Source of the DNA: Haemonchus contortus
Taxonomy: Eukaryota > Nematoda > Chromadorea > Rhabditida > Trichostrongylidae
Length of the DNA: 64,000 nucleotides
Assembly (NCBI GenBank): GCA_000469685.2
Contig: LS997566.1
Coordinates: 4,929,845 to 4,993,844 of the forward strand
Reading direction: 5' to 3'
Shown here: positions 25,036 through 37,000 of the stretch, piece after piece
How positions within the stretch are numbered: the stretch's first letter is position 1
Layout: each line of letters begins with the position of its first letter
Position numbers and translations under genes: made by a program
The notes under the pieces: generated by a model
The model's database searches: none
The model's input: only the letters and a program-made list of their open reading frames with translations
Told to the model about the DNA's origin: nothing

Positions 25036-25947
25036 TTAGGTGTGTGCATTAATTTCCGCCGCTGAATTCGAAGGGTCGTTGCGCGGACCATCTCAGAGGT
25101 TTACCGGTGAAACCTGTCATATTCTGTAGGATAAGGTGTTGGCTACCTACTCAGGGGCAGGCAGATCGGTTTTTCCCCAAAATCCCGTTGCTCTCAGACT
25201 GATTGATCATGGAACGTGATAAATGTTTTCCCGGGGAGCCCTTCTCCTGCTGTTTGATTTCAGGGGAACTGGCATCGAAGCCCACCGGATGCTTTTCGAT
25301 GCATATGGAGGACAGGCTCCATCTGAACGAACCTGCTGAGATGGTTTCTCTTCACTCGAGAGTTTGCAACGAAAGCGGAATGTCCATTGCCAAAAAGTAA
25401 TGCTGTGTGTGCATTTGGTGGTGGGATCAAATGGGTGTTGTGTACTATGAGCTGCTGAGCCCGAACGAAACTGTTACTGCTGACCGCTACGAACACCAAC
25501 TTGACAGTTTGTAGGATGCTCTCACCTAAAAGCGGCCGTTAATCGCAAGAAAATATCATGAGGTGCTGTTCCACCACGAACATGCCAGACTTCATGTTGC
25601 GAAGAATGTCCTCTAAAAAAATTGCAGCTGCTGGATGGGATCAGCTTATTCAGCCCGCATACTCCCCGGATCGTGCTCTTTCTGATGTCCACCTATTCCG
25701 GTCCATGCAAGTCAGTTTAGCAGATACACGCTTCCGAAATGCTGAAGAAGTGCGGAACTGGGTGGATGACTGGATTGCCTCAAAAGATGAAGACTTTTTT
25801 AGACCCGGAGTCAACAAGATACCAGAAAGATGTCAAGAAGTTGTAGCTAACGATGGGCAATACATTGGTTAATGTACATTTGGTTTTATTTTGTAATAAA
25901 TATGTTTTTGCACGCAAAAAACGGCGGAACTTAATGCACATACCTAA
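25036..25947 (+). mobile_element. mariner element, internally deleted, dead
   Basis: Twenty-six-bp terminal inverted repeats (TTAGGTGTGTGCATTAATTT... and TTAGGTATGTGCATTAAGTT...) differ at two positions and are flanked by TA (25,034-25,035; 25,948-25,949). Inside, in different frames, are mariner transposase blocks: WWDQMGVVYYELLSPNET (about 25,420-25,480), HHEHARLHVAKNVL (about 25,570-25,610) and YSPDRALSDVHLFRS followed by a C-terminus ending DNDGQYI-like. The second catalytic Asp (normally HHDNARPH) reads Glu, and stops and frameshifts interrupt the rest. Length is 912 bp against about 1.3 kb for intact mariners; the N-terminal DNA-binding region is missing. Confidence 0.9.
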
Positions 25948-28114
25948 TAGGTTTTCACCTTAAACTATAATAACATCATAATGATTGAGGACCTATGAAA
26001 GAAGCTTCAGTAAGCTGGAAATTGGTGAAGGACTCCGCTATAAATCTAAAATGTGGCAGCTACTGCAATTGCCTTTACTTCCCGACGTCTCCTTGGCTTT
26101 CACAAAGAAAGCCTAGAATTGCCAATGTTCCCAGAATTTCTTTCATAAAAACACGAAGCCCTTGCAAGTTGTCTGGGCAAATCGATGCGAAATTCAGAAT
26201 CATTTCGAGTGCCGTTCCTTTTTTTGGATTACGAAAACTTCAAATTTCCGCCAGGCTTTCTGCCATTTTCCATCTTCCATGGCAACTCCTTATCTTGGCT
26301 GGAATGTGTCAATCAAGCTCCTCACCCTTCTGTAGATAATGAATCAATAACTTTTCTGCCAAAAGCCAAAGTTTTACAGCAAGTTCTTCTTCAAAAATGC
26401 TCCTTAATCAATCAATAATTGACTTTTCGATATTTCATTCATTTTCCAGATTTTACACACAGTTACTCGATTTATTCAAGCTCAGGTTTATTTTAGTTTG
26501 TGTCGTGCTCGCTACACTGTAGCCAGTGAACTTTGCCCTTCCAGTCGCGTCCATTATCTCCGAATGATTTTGAACTAACTGATTGATTTATTGATTTTTT
26601 CGGGGCTCTGGCATAAATCCACTTGGAAGAGTGCATTGCTGTTTTATCAATTAACAATACCACTTTTTATCATCCTTTATCACCTCTTACAACTTGTTCC
26701 CAATTAAGTGTTATTGTTGTTAAAAGTTAATTAATGTTCCCATCTATTAATCACTGGAGCGCCCATGAAGGCTCTCCATCCTAGAAGATTTAGAGTCCGA
26801 TCTAAAGTAGGATAGGCTTCAAAGTCTATTTCCTGAAGATTTTTTCTCTGGACCTTTTTCCGCTTTCATTCTTAGACGGGGAGTCTTCATTGTGGGATTG
26901 AATGTGCCGATCAAAGTCTTTATCCCCTGTTCCTCCATCGGTTAGCGGAAGTATAAACACACCATGATATATTCTGTTTTACGAAATTTTCCATTGGAAC
27001 CATCAGATTCCACCATTTTTTATGAGCTTTTGCATGACTTCAGTGGCTTATTTACTTTGCTTTGTTCATCATATGACGTCATCCTGGATAAAAGGAAATT
27101 TTGCCTTTTCATAGCGTTTTCAGTTTCATTTTTCTCTTTACATAATGAGCAAAAAATCAATATCGTGATCCTCTCCCGAGTCAATGAACTCGAGTCGAAA
27201 AAACCGCAGCCCTCTGCAAAACTTATTGTTCGCGGCGGCCTTTGCTCTATACTTGAGGGGCATGGGCGTGGGAGAAGGGAGGAATTCTGGGGAAGAGCCG
27301 CCTCATTTGGGAAAGAGCCAGCTATCCGCCTTCTGAGGACTAGAGGGCCCGGATGGAAGTGTCAAATGTCACCTAATCGGCTAGTTGGTGGGCTGGATTT
27401 CCCCTTTTTTATATAGTCTCCCCCGAATCCCATGCATTTCGGGGTTGACGTACTTCCCTCCATTCAAATTCATGAACAAGGCCAACAAAGACCCCAAAAT
27501 GGTCTCTGCGGTGGTATGATGAATGGATATGGGGAGACAGGAGCGGCCATTCACTGCGTGTCGACAGCGACAACTCAAACACCATGGGGGCGGGGCGAGA
27601 CCACCCATGCCTCGGAAAGAATCGAGCGACGCTCCTATGCGGGGTAGCCTGGGCTATACGCTTCTTCCCAAAACTGATTCCTAACGAGGGCTCTCGACTG
27701 ACTGCTATCGAACTCTAATGAACTGACTAATAGTGTTGGCACCACTAATCGACTTCCCTAGGTAAGTTGAAGCTTCTATGAGCTTTGTTTTTGTTTATTT
27801 CATATGTGGCTTCTTCTAGTAAACAACCAGTACTGTTTGCGATTTCTGTACCTTTTTCTATTCATTTCCGTTGCATCTTCACTATTTTTAATTGAATATT
27901 TTTATTTCCATGATGTTTTTCTGTGTTGTAACTTGCATTCAACAGGTAAACAAATAATTATTTCACCACAGAAACCTTTATTTTTCGTGTTTTCTTTCAA
28001 ACACCCTTTAGACCGTTCTTCTCTGATGTTTACATTTTCGAGTACTTGATAATGGCCTTTGTTTCATGAGTTTCATGAGGGTGAGTTTCAGTCTCACTCG
28101 ATCGGCTCATCACG
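25948..28114. other. intergenic, promoter side of the ABHD gene
   Basis: No supported gene. A long open frame at 26,964-27,416 was examined and rejected. A TTTCAG at 28,086-28,091, 24 nt before the ABHD start codon, is a plausible trans-splice acceptor. Confidence 0.5.
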
Positions 28115-31100
28115 ATGTTAGCCTACATTGGAGCAGCTATCATCGTTTTACCGACGTCTTTGTGGCTTTACACAAGGATTTCTTCAAAAGTTAGTTGAAT
28201 GTTCCATATAAGCTTTGTACTATGCTCTATGTGGGCTTGGGGAAGGGCAGGCAGAGGTGGGAGGCTTCAGGTAGATCCTCCGGTGAGATAGGTAGTGGTT
28301 GTGGTTTACCCATCCTCTCCTTCTCTTAATGAAGGTAATTAGTGCTAGTGCTTTGGTTGTTGTCACCAGAAAAATGGGCCTAGGCCCTAACAGCTCAGTC
28401 CTTGTCTTTTCCCGTAAATTCTTTTACTCTGTTTAAAGTTGATTTATTCAAACCCCGAAAGTCGATGTGATCGTGAGTCCCTCCTACAGAATCTTCCTAC
28501 CCCACCCCCCTCCGCCCTTCCCTTCCTGGAACCACATAGCCCAGTGAATTGTCTAGATACCTTGTGTTGAGCGTCAATTCTATGACTGATTTCAGAAACC
28601 ACAAGTTTTTGCAAAAGCCGATAGTGCACTGTTTGTTCGGGTGAAGAACAACCTACCGGCACTGCAGAAGGTATGCAGCTACTATCATTTCCAGGCTGTT
28701 TATCATTTATTAGTTCTTCTTTACCTATTAACCCTAGACCTGTTTATACTGAGAGAACTGATTCGGTATGGGTCGTTGCCGCGAAAGCGGCAAGTCACCC
28801 TGTGTTTCGATTGCGAATCGATTAGTAATCCAGGCACCGCTTAAACCTAAGAGGGATTAGGGCAGCCATATTTCTGCCCTAATCCCTCAAGCTGAAGCCA
28901 TGACTGCACTTTTGAGTGAATGACATTCGCAAAGCAAAGGACAACCGATGCCCTTCCCTTATTAGTCCCTAACAAAGTGAACAAACCCATGGGCACTTCA
29001 ATCCCACACCCAGATCGTCTTACTTTCTCCAGTCTGGTACCGCCTTTACCAATGGAAAGGTATGCTACCCAATATTCAGCAATAAAACTGGCTCCCCTTA
29101 CCGGGAACGCATTAGAGCCCAATTTCAGAATTAACCCTCGTACCGTAATCAAAAAAAGCCGTCAAAAAAGGCGAGAGAATGCCGGTGCATACAGCACGTC
29201 GAATTTCACGTCCTCTATTGCAACTGTTCGCTTCTTTGGGCAGGTAATCCGAGAACTACTCATGGTGTTACTTAGGTGTATCGAATTCCATGGTGGTGCC
29301 CATTTGGTGATGTACAAACGATAGTAAATGGTGCATTGAGGAGATGTCCTTTGTTGCCTTTTGTCAGGTTAGTTTCTTTGTATTTACCAAGATTCTGCCT
29401 TTCTAACTACCGTTTTCGGTCTTGTATTTTTTTTCGCTAGAATCAGGAACTGTGATACATGTTTTTCGGGATTTCCATTTGCTTTTTACCGACGTAAAGA
29501 GATTGTATCAGTTTGAGGGTCTTCACGACACAGACCCTATCCCGTGAAATATTCCTTAGTTCACGAAAACTAAGTATTGCTTTTTCCTTTTCTTGAATAG
29601 TCCCATTGCCAGATAGTCGAACTATAACCCTATCTATCTCCTCAGCAATATTTCAGGGAAGTAATTGAATTCGCCGATGGTGGTGCTTTGGGAATCGATT
29701 GGCTTTTTGCTGATGACTGCAAGGAAGATGCTCCAATAGTGCTTTTCCTACCAGGAATAACAGGTATTCAATTGGCTGGTGGCAACCATGACTTTTTGAA
29801 TCCCATTGGTCATTCTAAGAAGCTCAGTGCCTCGCAGTTGCCATACTTGAAAAATCTGAGCACTGCACTGTTCACACTCAACATGTCGTGTTGACGAAAT
29901 CTACGCGCATAGCCAATCATGCGCGTGTGACCAATCAATAGATATAGTGTGCTGTATGGTCATTTGTTGATGTTAAGGGTCGACCCGTGATTGTGCGTAT
30001 ATACTATATCCAGCTCAAGAAATTTATGCTCGTAAATGGAGAGTTGTAGTTTATAACCCTCGTGGACTTGGAGGCGTTCATCTGCGGAACAAAATGTGGG
30101 TTTTATGCACTATTTGAACAGATTCATCATTGACCGACAAATTTCTTTTTCATTTTTTCGATTGCGCTGTCTTTCATGTCCGAGCTCGTGACTCTATTCT
30201 TGGTCCACTTAAAGAACTGTTCTGCGTTTGATTTTGAATATTCCATTTGTAATTTGTTATTCATTCGAGGGGAAGGCATTGTCCTTTTAAGTTTACTGCT
30301 TCAACGGATTCACAGGCAGCAGGATGACTTTATAGGTGACGAATTCCTGGCTTTTATAGGGGACTGTGGTGCGAAAATTAGATTTTCCCATCATCCCATT
30401 GCGCATATTCTTCGGATAACGAGACATAACGAAGACGTCGTTTTTCTTCAAAAAACCTCCCTTTTATCTACTCCTTCTTTTTGTGATATTTAAGGATATT
30501 CCACATTATTATGTGTTACCACCCAGAACTCAGCAAGAAATTGCTCCCAATGGAACATTTGCAGGGGTTTAAGGAAAGAATAAGTTGCCACAACTGATTG
30601 AATCACTCGAAATCAGTTTTATAGATTTTTTGATGGGTCGACACCTTTGTTTGGTTTTTTCTGTCAAAATCTTCTCTCTTTCAAGAGCCTACAACTCTGT
30701 GCGTCATGATGATGTTGCCGAGGTCATACAACGAATTTCATCGAGATATCCAAACGCAAAGATTGTTGGTTGTGGTTTTAGTATGGGCGGGTTGGTATTG
30801 TAGCTCTTTTACTTGTTTACTATTTATAAGTATTTCACCTCTCTCCACTCAGAATGGTTCTATGGAACTATCTGGCAACATGCACCGCTGAATCTGCGGT
30901 ACTATCAGGTGCTATGATTGTTTCTGCTCCTTTTGACCCGTTATCGACAACAACTTCCTTGGAGGTATACCAGTATAATCGTTTATTAGGATTCTTTCTG
31001 AGAAGGTGACCGTAATGAATCTGATACTTTCAGAGTTTCTTTGCAAAACACGTGTATAATCGCCATATTACGAAGAAACTTGTGGAGTTTGCTGAAAGGT

Positions 31101-32411
31101 ACTTCATCTTCAGAGTCCTCGTTGTCATGATAAAGTGTCATCTTTCTTTTCCGTCTCCTCTACTCCTTTTGCAATGCATTCTAAAGAATCTGTGCTCTTG
31201 CTACACAGGCCTTAAGGGTTGTTGAGTTCGGCTGGCCGTGATTTTACTTGACGCATATGTTATGCATGTGACCATCTACTTCAAAGTGCTCTTTTAATAA
31301 AAAGGAATCAATCTTGGCGAAGCTCAGGAATTCCTTCATGGAAGAACCTTCTAAGTAATAATATGGGAAATAGTGTGCCATAGGAAGAGACTTGAAATGG
31401 CTAGAAGGCTGGTGTAATGTAATGGGGATGACATAGGTTTGAGGCTTTTCCATCCTTCCTTAGGAGCTCCTATTGGGCGAAGCAAATTAAGAACATTGTT
31501 TCAAGATCTAGTTACTTTTGGGATAGTTCACTTTCTCGGCTTCTCGAAAAATTTCATTTTTGGATGTTCCAGGTATCGAGAACACTTCGAAAATCACGAA
31601 ATGATGAATTTCAACAACGTCTTAAAATCGGTGACCATTCGAGAATTCGATACTCATTTCACAGCCCCGCTTTTCGGATACGATTCCGTAGATCATTACT
31701 ACAATCATGCAGCGCCCAATAAAAAAGTAAGTCTTCATTTAGAATTTTTTTTTTCTGACCCTTAACTGAATCTTGGTCCATTGTGCTAGGTGAAGAAGAT
31801 TCCCGTTCCAACACTTTGCCTCAATGCTGATGACGACTGCTTTAGTCCGCGTGAAGGTAAGATTGAATACTGATCATTTATTATGATGAACGTTATCCTT
31901 ACGAGAATTTTGTTGTTTTATCCTTGACGTGGAGCTATATGAATGGAAGGTTTTTGATGAGAGGGGGCTTGATGAGGCAACGGTCCAACAATTTTCTTTC
32001 CCTGTGGAAATTCTCCTCCGGGTGGATTTGTTAAGACTGGTCGAGTTGTCAGGTGCTACGCATCACTGAGAAGCAGGCGAATGGTTGAATCTGAGAGGAA
32101 GTTTAAGCCGGAGGCAAAGTGACTGGCGCTTGGTATAAATGAATAGTATGGGAAGCTTTAATTTAAATTATCACAATGATCTCGTTGTTTTTCCTTCCTT
32201 GAATATTTTAGTAGTGAACTGGCTCATTTGAAATTTTCTTCTTTCAGCAATTCCAACGGAGGAGATGAAAGAAAGCGAGATGGTTGTTGGTGTAGTGACG
32301 CGTGGCGGTGGTCATACAGCGTTTCTACAGGGCTTATGCCCAAATAATAGCAGCTTAGTTAATCAGATTTTGGTGGAATGGGCAGATATGCTCATAAACA
32401 ATCTGCAGTAG
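28115..32411 (+). CDS. ABHD1/ABHD3-family alpha/beta hydrolase, 377 aa
   Basis: Eleven exons: 28,115-28,189; 28,596-28,670; 29,276-29,367; 29,657-29,763; 29,978-30,095; 30,686-30,790; 30,853-30,964; 31,034-31,098; 31,573-31,726; 31,790-31,856; 32,248-32,411 (1,134 nt, in frame, all GT/AG). An N-terminal hydrophobic helix (residues 2-20) predicts a single-pass membrane anchor. Family landmarks follow in order: IPWWCPFGDVQTIV (the family's PTxWCWxxRxQT block), ADGGALGIDW, LPGITGSTRDCAYI (oxyanion-side strand), YNPRGLGG, GFSMGG (nucleophile Ser188), LNADDDCFSP (catalytic Asp, most likely 316) and GGGHTAF (His346). Length matches the family (about 375-410). Relatives are lipases or phospholipases on endomembranes; the substrate here is unknown. 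All triad residues are present, so it is probably active. Confidence 0.93.
28851..28888. repeat. perfect 15-bp hairpin in ABHD intron 2
   Basis: GAGGGATTAGGGCAG, an 8-nt loop, and its exact complement. It sits at the left end of a roughly 300-bp stretch that is open in both strands and looks like an inserted repeat. It is too short for a typical microRNA precursor. Confidence 0.7.
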
Positions 32412-33368
32412 GGAGGTTTTTCGTTATTCCAGTAGTTTATTGAGACTTTAGTATTTATATCACAGTTCACTCATCTTTAAATTGACGATTTCTTTTTTGT
32501 TGGGGGGTCCGCTTCGACCTCATAGATCTCTTTTTTATGCAGTATAACTAGTTGTTTGACGTCATTAGGGTGACTAATGGTTCCGCTTTTCCAATTGTTG
32601 ACCCTCACACAATTTCCAAAGCAAATATTGTGCTAGGAGACGGAACAGAGAGCCTCATGCAGCCTACCATTGGGAGAAGTAACGAGCCCATGCTTGCAAG
32701 TGGCTGGTCATTGGCAATAAGTGCTACCCTTAGAATATTTGTTAGGTAGAAGCTAGGCTAGGAATCAATGTATTTGTTTAAAAAAAGTTTGTTGTTATTT
32801 TATGTGAGCAGGTGTGTTCGTGTGACGTCATTTGGGATTAGGATTAGCTATATTGTTTTTGATTTTGAAGAGTTAGATTCGCATGAGATATTGTGTTTGG
32901 TTCCCATACGTGGTCTATTAACAATGTATCAGGAATTACTTACCCGTGTAAGTACTAAATTAATCGATTGTATAGCATACCTGAAAGGGCTAGCCTGATT
33001 ATAATAAAGTTTTTTTGTAAGATTGTTGTCCTCGATCGAGTGATGCTGTTCATTATAAAGTTTAAGAATATTAAGGTTTTCACTAAACAAGTCGGCCGGG
33101 TCGGTCTAGTGCTTCATCTACTCATTGTATTGGAATGCGCCACGCACTTGCGTTTCACACGGTATCCAGGTGACACGAGGGCTCCTGTTTGGGAAGGGGA
33201 AATGGGGAAACGTGTTTTTCTTTTAAGACTCAGTTAATCAAATAATTCTACTTGTTTGGTACTGATAGTCGCGTTTCATCTGATCATTCTGATCAACCCG
33301 TTTCAAAACAGCCCTAGTTTCCCTTTATATAGCATGTGTACCGTGAAAAATTCGATGAATTTGGTGTT
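32412..33368. other. downstream of the ABHD gene
   Basis: No gene. An AATAAA at about 33,003, some 590 nt past the stop, is the nearest canonical polyadenylation signal. A SINE-tail fragment lies near 33,133-33,160. Confidence 0.4.
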
Positions 33369-33374
33369 TTTATT
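33369..33374 (-). terminator. possible polyadenylation signal, minus strand
   Basis: TTTATT on plus (AATAAA on minus), about 58 nt beyond the stop of the candidate terminal exon at 33,432-33,615. Confidence 0.3.
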
Positions 33375-33431
33375 GCATTTTTTGATGGATTTCAAGTCAT
33401 AAAACCTGTGGAACCAAAAGTGCAACAAATC

Positions 33432-33615
33432 TCATTTCTTATTCGAATCCCTAGAGGTTGACCGCCCGCATCGTTCGAGGTCTTTCTTCTGTCGAGGCTT
33501 TGGGCTGTTACGCCTTCGTCCTTTTTGCTCGACTTTATCCTTTTGTTTTGCTCCCTTGTATGAGCTGAACTCTTTTTTAATGAAGGGATTGTGCTCACCG
33601 CATGAACACGGGGTT
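33432..33615 (-). CDS. candidate terminal exon, Lys/Arg-rich
   Basis: A TTTTCTAG acceptor just above 33,615 opens a 184-nt segment ending in TGA (33,432-33,434) and followed by AATAAA. The translation begins TPCSCGEHNPFIKKEF and continues as a very basic, Ser/Lys/Arg-rich tail (KVEQKGRRRNSPKPRQKK), plausible for a nuclear protein's C-terminus. No upstream exon was found in the repeat-filled 33.6-38 kb, so it may be an orphaned remnant or chance. A second frame is also open here, which weakens the case. Confidence 0.28.
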
Positions 33616-33885
33616 CTAGAAAATATATATTGAGTTATTGCTTTGAAGTTTCTTGAATTTTCTCTTAAGGGTGACGTTTTCAAAATTCAAACGACTGATT
33701 CATTTTATGTGTCTGTGGACTGAACCTTTATTGCCTGAGATGCTTAGCAGGGGGCTAGAACGATCTATGGTTGAAGTCGAATGCATGGCGCGACCCAGGG
33801 AGAGTTGACCTTCTCCAACGCACAATCCTTCTTCTCTAAATGATCAAAAGTGTAACAGGATCTTATAAGTGGTCTAGGATCCCAG

Positions 33886-34119
33886 AAAAGTGTTTTACCG
33901 CAAGCTGAGTGGGCCTCTTGACGACCGCCACCTAGATCGTCAGATTTCTACAAAACTATGGGAAAGGGTTGGCAATTGCTCTCACGATGTGCCTATGGGT
34001 GAGATGTTCAGAGACGGTGAAGGAGTAAAAGCTATACTAATGTCCAATGAAGCCAATCGATCAGTAGGAACTAATTGTCTGAAGATATATTATGCTAATC
34101 TTCAGGATCTTGACAAGCA
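33886..34119 (+). CDS. exon-like segment with strong donor, unrecognised
   Basis: Open for 77 codons from a CCCAG acceptor (33,885) to a consensus GTAAGT donor (34,120). The translation looks coding: KVFYRKLSGPLDDRHLDRQ, then MGEMFRDGEGVKAILMS and LKIYYANLQDLDKQ. Neither neighbouring exon could be placed: a MITE begins 200 bp downstream and SINE-tail sequence lies upstream (33,773-33,800). It may be an internal exon of a broken gene or part of a retroelement. Confidence 0.28.
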
Positions 34120-34318
34120 GTAAGTAGTTGTTTTCATGAAGGAACAGCAATGAGGGATTTACGTATGTAGATGACGTCAAATGTCTGAAGAAAGCTTAAC
34201 ACTATCCTATTTTTTGTGGATCTCTGCAGCAGATGACGTGGCAGGGATATAAGAGATCTGTTCCGATGGATGAATTCGATGAGAAGTGTTCAAGAGAGTC
34301 CAAGAGAAGGGAATGAAT

Positions 34319-34780
34319 TTAAAGGCACAGTTCACGATAAAAATGGTTTCTAACAATAAGATTCCCCTACAGGATGAATTAGAGGTTCTCGTGTATACCA
34401 TGTCTGACACTATAAGGTCGGAAAACGGCCTAGTTAGGGAGTTATAAATGCTCAAAGATTGGCCCGTGTGCATCCTCGGACGAGTTTCACCGGCGCTATA
34501 GAGACTGCACCGATCACAAGAGAACCCATTTAGGAAGTTCAAACAACTTGTCATGACCCATAGCGACAGTGAAAGACAGTTCTGTACAGTTCTGGTTTGA
34601 TCTAGTCAGCTCTTTGCGCGATTGCAATAACTGAAATCTCGTCCGAGTACCCCTTCCATGTTATTTCCGTCACGGCAATCTCGTCCAATCTCTATTTTTC
34701 CTACTTTCGAGGAGCCATATTCCTTTCGAAATCGGTGAATTCTTCCGCTTTCTTCACTAATCGTGAACTGTGCCTTTGAA
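34319..34780. mobile_element. MITE, TTAAAGGCAC family, copy 4
   Basis: Termini TTAAAGGCACAGTTCACGAT (34,319) and the complement of TTCAAAGGCACAGTTCACGA (ending 34,780). Internal motifs GGTCGGAAAACGG, CGGACGAGTTTCAC and CTCGTCCGAGTACCCCTTCC are shared with copies at 20.1, 21.7 and 53.2 kb. Confidence 0.75.
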
Positions 34781-35340
34781 TGCAGCAATGATGTCGAACC
34801 GTGTACTGTAATTAACTAAGAATTTCCCTTCTTTTTGCTACCTAAAATTTGTTCCAATGACTTTGACGTTACTGAATCCCGTTTTAAATGCGCCACCTCG
34901 TTCGATCCGCGGATTTGAATCGTGAGAGTTTGAATGGGCGTTTGTCCGTTACAGTGACATGTGCTGACCGGGTAACGGAACTTCTCCCCTATCGCGGCAT
35001 TCTCCCTTGCGGCATGCGGCAAATGTCACTGCAATTACCGTACTCCCGCCAATCGATATTTTTCCTTGACTGGCTTGCTTTTTTAATGGCTTTTATCGAT
35101 TTTTCTTCTGTTTCTTTTTGGTTTTCATGTTTATTAGACTTGTTTAATTAGAGTGACTCCTCCTATATTAGCGACGATCAATACCGCATTGGAATTGAAG
35201 GGAGCGGCCAGCCAATTCAAATAATTAAAGGACTCCCTACCTTACAAATTGCGCGCTCCAGTCTTCCATCGCAATCCTGTGATAGGCGGTGGGTGCGGCG
35301 TGTGCGACGCCGTGTTAGGGGAGAAGTTCCCGGACCCGTG

Positions 35341-35490
35341 CTGACCAGACGATTGTGAAGCCAATGCTTTTATCTTCCCAGGCAAACCTGCTACCAATTG
35401 GGCGACCACAGGTGACTACGAAAGATGGGAAGTCAAGCTGGCAGGGGCAGGTTTCTATCCGGAATTCGAAACACGGACCATGATATTTGA
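35341..35490 (-). repeat. tRNA-derived SINE, partial
   Basis: The body motifs (AAGCCAATGCTTTTATC, CTGCTACCAATTGGGCGACC in plus-strand reading) precede a degraded B-box complement (GGAATTCGAAACAC) in the order of the SINE family. The tail is missing. Confidence 0.45.
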
Positions 35491-35529
35491 TCCTGCGCCA
35501 TTTGGCGCTACTTATTACTGTTACTTCTA

Positions 35530-35640
35530 ATCCCGAAATCTCAAAGACAACCTACGTACTCGTTACTTGACGGAGATGATAATCGAGTAACAAGTACGTA
35601 GGTTGCCTTTTATATTTTGGGATTGGAAAAAAACAAATGT
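35530..35640. repeat. palindrome made of two mariner termini
   Basis: 35,530-35,572 is an inverted, diverged copy of 35,584-35,630: CAACCTACGTACTCGTTAC faces GTAACAAGTACGTAGGTTG across a roughly 12-nt centre. The right arm contains the left terminus of the mariner starting at 35,601. The left arm therefore holds an extra copy of that terminus (AATCCCGAAATCTCAAAGAC) plus flanking DNA. Confidence 0.65.
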
Positions 35641-36300
35641 TAATCATTGAAAACCGCTTCACTGCCTTCAAAAATATTCCCCTGCAAGGTCTATACAACT
35701 TTGCATGCGTTCGAACAAATTGTGAAGCACTTTTACCACTCTGATTGAGGTGTCTCCAAAATATGCATTCTGGACGCATCAATCGCTTCTTCAGGTGTCG
35801 AAAAACATTGACCTCTCATTTTTGTACGTAGGCTAATAAGAAGAGATCTTTCGGTGCCAAAGCAGGGCTATGTGGCGGATTACTCATCAAATCTATGCCG
35901 AACAATTTTTTTGACAGTCAAGTATGTATGGTGGTCCCTCAATGCCTAAGGTTGTCCCAATCTAACGATAGGTCGCATGACGATTCACTTGACGGGTTTC
36001 CGGAACAACAACTGATTTTGGACGGCCTCCGAGAAAGTCGTCTTGGAGTGAACTGCAACCTCGGATGAATTTGCCATACCATCGATAAACACTTGTCCTT
36101 TATCGCCAAAAATTGAAGTAAGTTCGTCCATGCACTGTTGTTGAGACAATCCACAATTCCATATTTGGCCTAAATAAGTCTTTTAAGTTGGGTTTTTCTG
36201 GCCACATACAACTTCAAAAAGGTCAAACTTTACGATAGAGCTGTCAGTTGCCAGATTGCAACATTAGTGTTGCCCAATCCCGAAGTATAAAGGGCAACCC
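35601..36300 (-). mobile_element. mariner element, second type, internally deleted
   Basis: Terminal repeats GGTTGCCTTTTATATTTTGG... and GGGTTGCCCTTTATACTTCG... (about 27 bp, imperfect) are flanked by TA (35,599-35,600; 36,301-36,302). On the minus strand the translated remains follow a mariner transposase in order: DELTSIFGDKGQVF (N-terminal helix-turn-helix), SVVVPETRQ, then APKDLFLLAYV, the block TKMRGQ-FSTPEEAIDA and TPQSEW-KCF with TLQGNIFEG at the C-terminus. Frameshifts and stops are frequent, and the 700-bp length means roughly half the element is missing, including the first catalytic Asp. Confidence 0.85.
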
Positions 36301-36909
36301 TAGTAAAAAGGACAATGCTGAAAAGAAGGAGATAATTTTTCGTAAACGGTATTACTCCGTTACAAAACATAACCTGAAAATTCTCACTTCAAGGAGATTA
36401 ACTTGAAGGTGAGAGCTAACGCTGGAATGGTTGGTTACATGATAATTCCTTCCTTAATCCCAATCAACGTCCTCTACCCTAACGCCTAATCAACCGGGAA
36501 ACATTACTTTTTTGCATCCGAAAAATTTTTTAAGGAAAGCGAGATTTCCTGGAGAGTAGGTTCCTTTCTCAAGGCTTGGCAAAAAACAGCGAATTCAGTA
36601 GAGCTTTCTGGAATCTGTCAGAGTTCGATAGCGTGTCCAAATGACCAAAGTGCATTAGGGTAATGACGAAGGGAGCTGAAAAGACGGGCAGCAGGCCGTC
36701 TCGACGACTTTGTAGTTGCTCAAGCTCAGGTGGAGCCGATATGCCAGATTGAAATAGCGCCCTAGGGCATGTACGAACCTTGAGCCCGATTAATCGTTCG
36801 TTCCTATCGAAAACGTCTGGAATCAAAAATGATTGCTATTTGACGTTGATCCATATCTTTTGAGAATGCGATCAGCACCCAACTTTCGTTTGGATCATGG
36901 TGGCGTTTC

Positions 36910-37000
36910 AATGGGTACGCGGCTTATACAATAAGATTTGTGGTGGCTAGACGATATACAAGTCAGCATTTTTGCTTCCTCATACGAATCTGGCACTGAA
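36910..37000 (-). repeat. tRNA-derived SINE, body fragment
   Basis: CTTATACAATAAGATTTGTG, GTGGCTAGACGATATACAAG and the CATACGAATCTGGCA block match the body of the 47.6 kb copy (ATACAATGACTTGCGGTGGC, CAGTCGATGTATAAG). This explains the open frames reading through 36,938-37,213. Confidence 0.55.

Noticed and set aside
26964..27416. 150-codon plus-strand open frame
   Set aside because: Composition drifts from hydrophobic, T-rich-coded residues to Gly/Arg-rich ones with no recognisable motif, and splice context is lacking. Most likely chance or repeat.
28920..29324. 134-codon plus-strand frame with a 101-codon opposite frame
   Set aside because: It lies within ABHD intron 2 and overlaps its exon 3 in the wrong frame. 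The correct exon 3 frame starts at 29,276 and gives the family motif.
34164..34175. YVDD-like string resembling a reverse-transcriptase box
   Set aside because: Only about ten codons of context are open and no other reverse-transcriptase motif is nearby.
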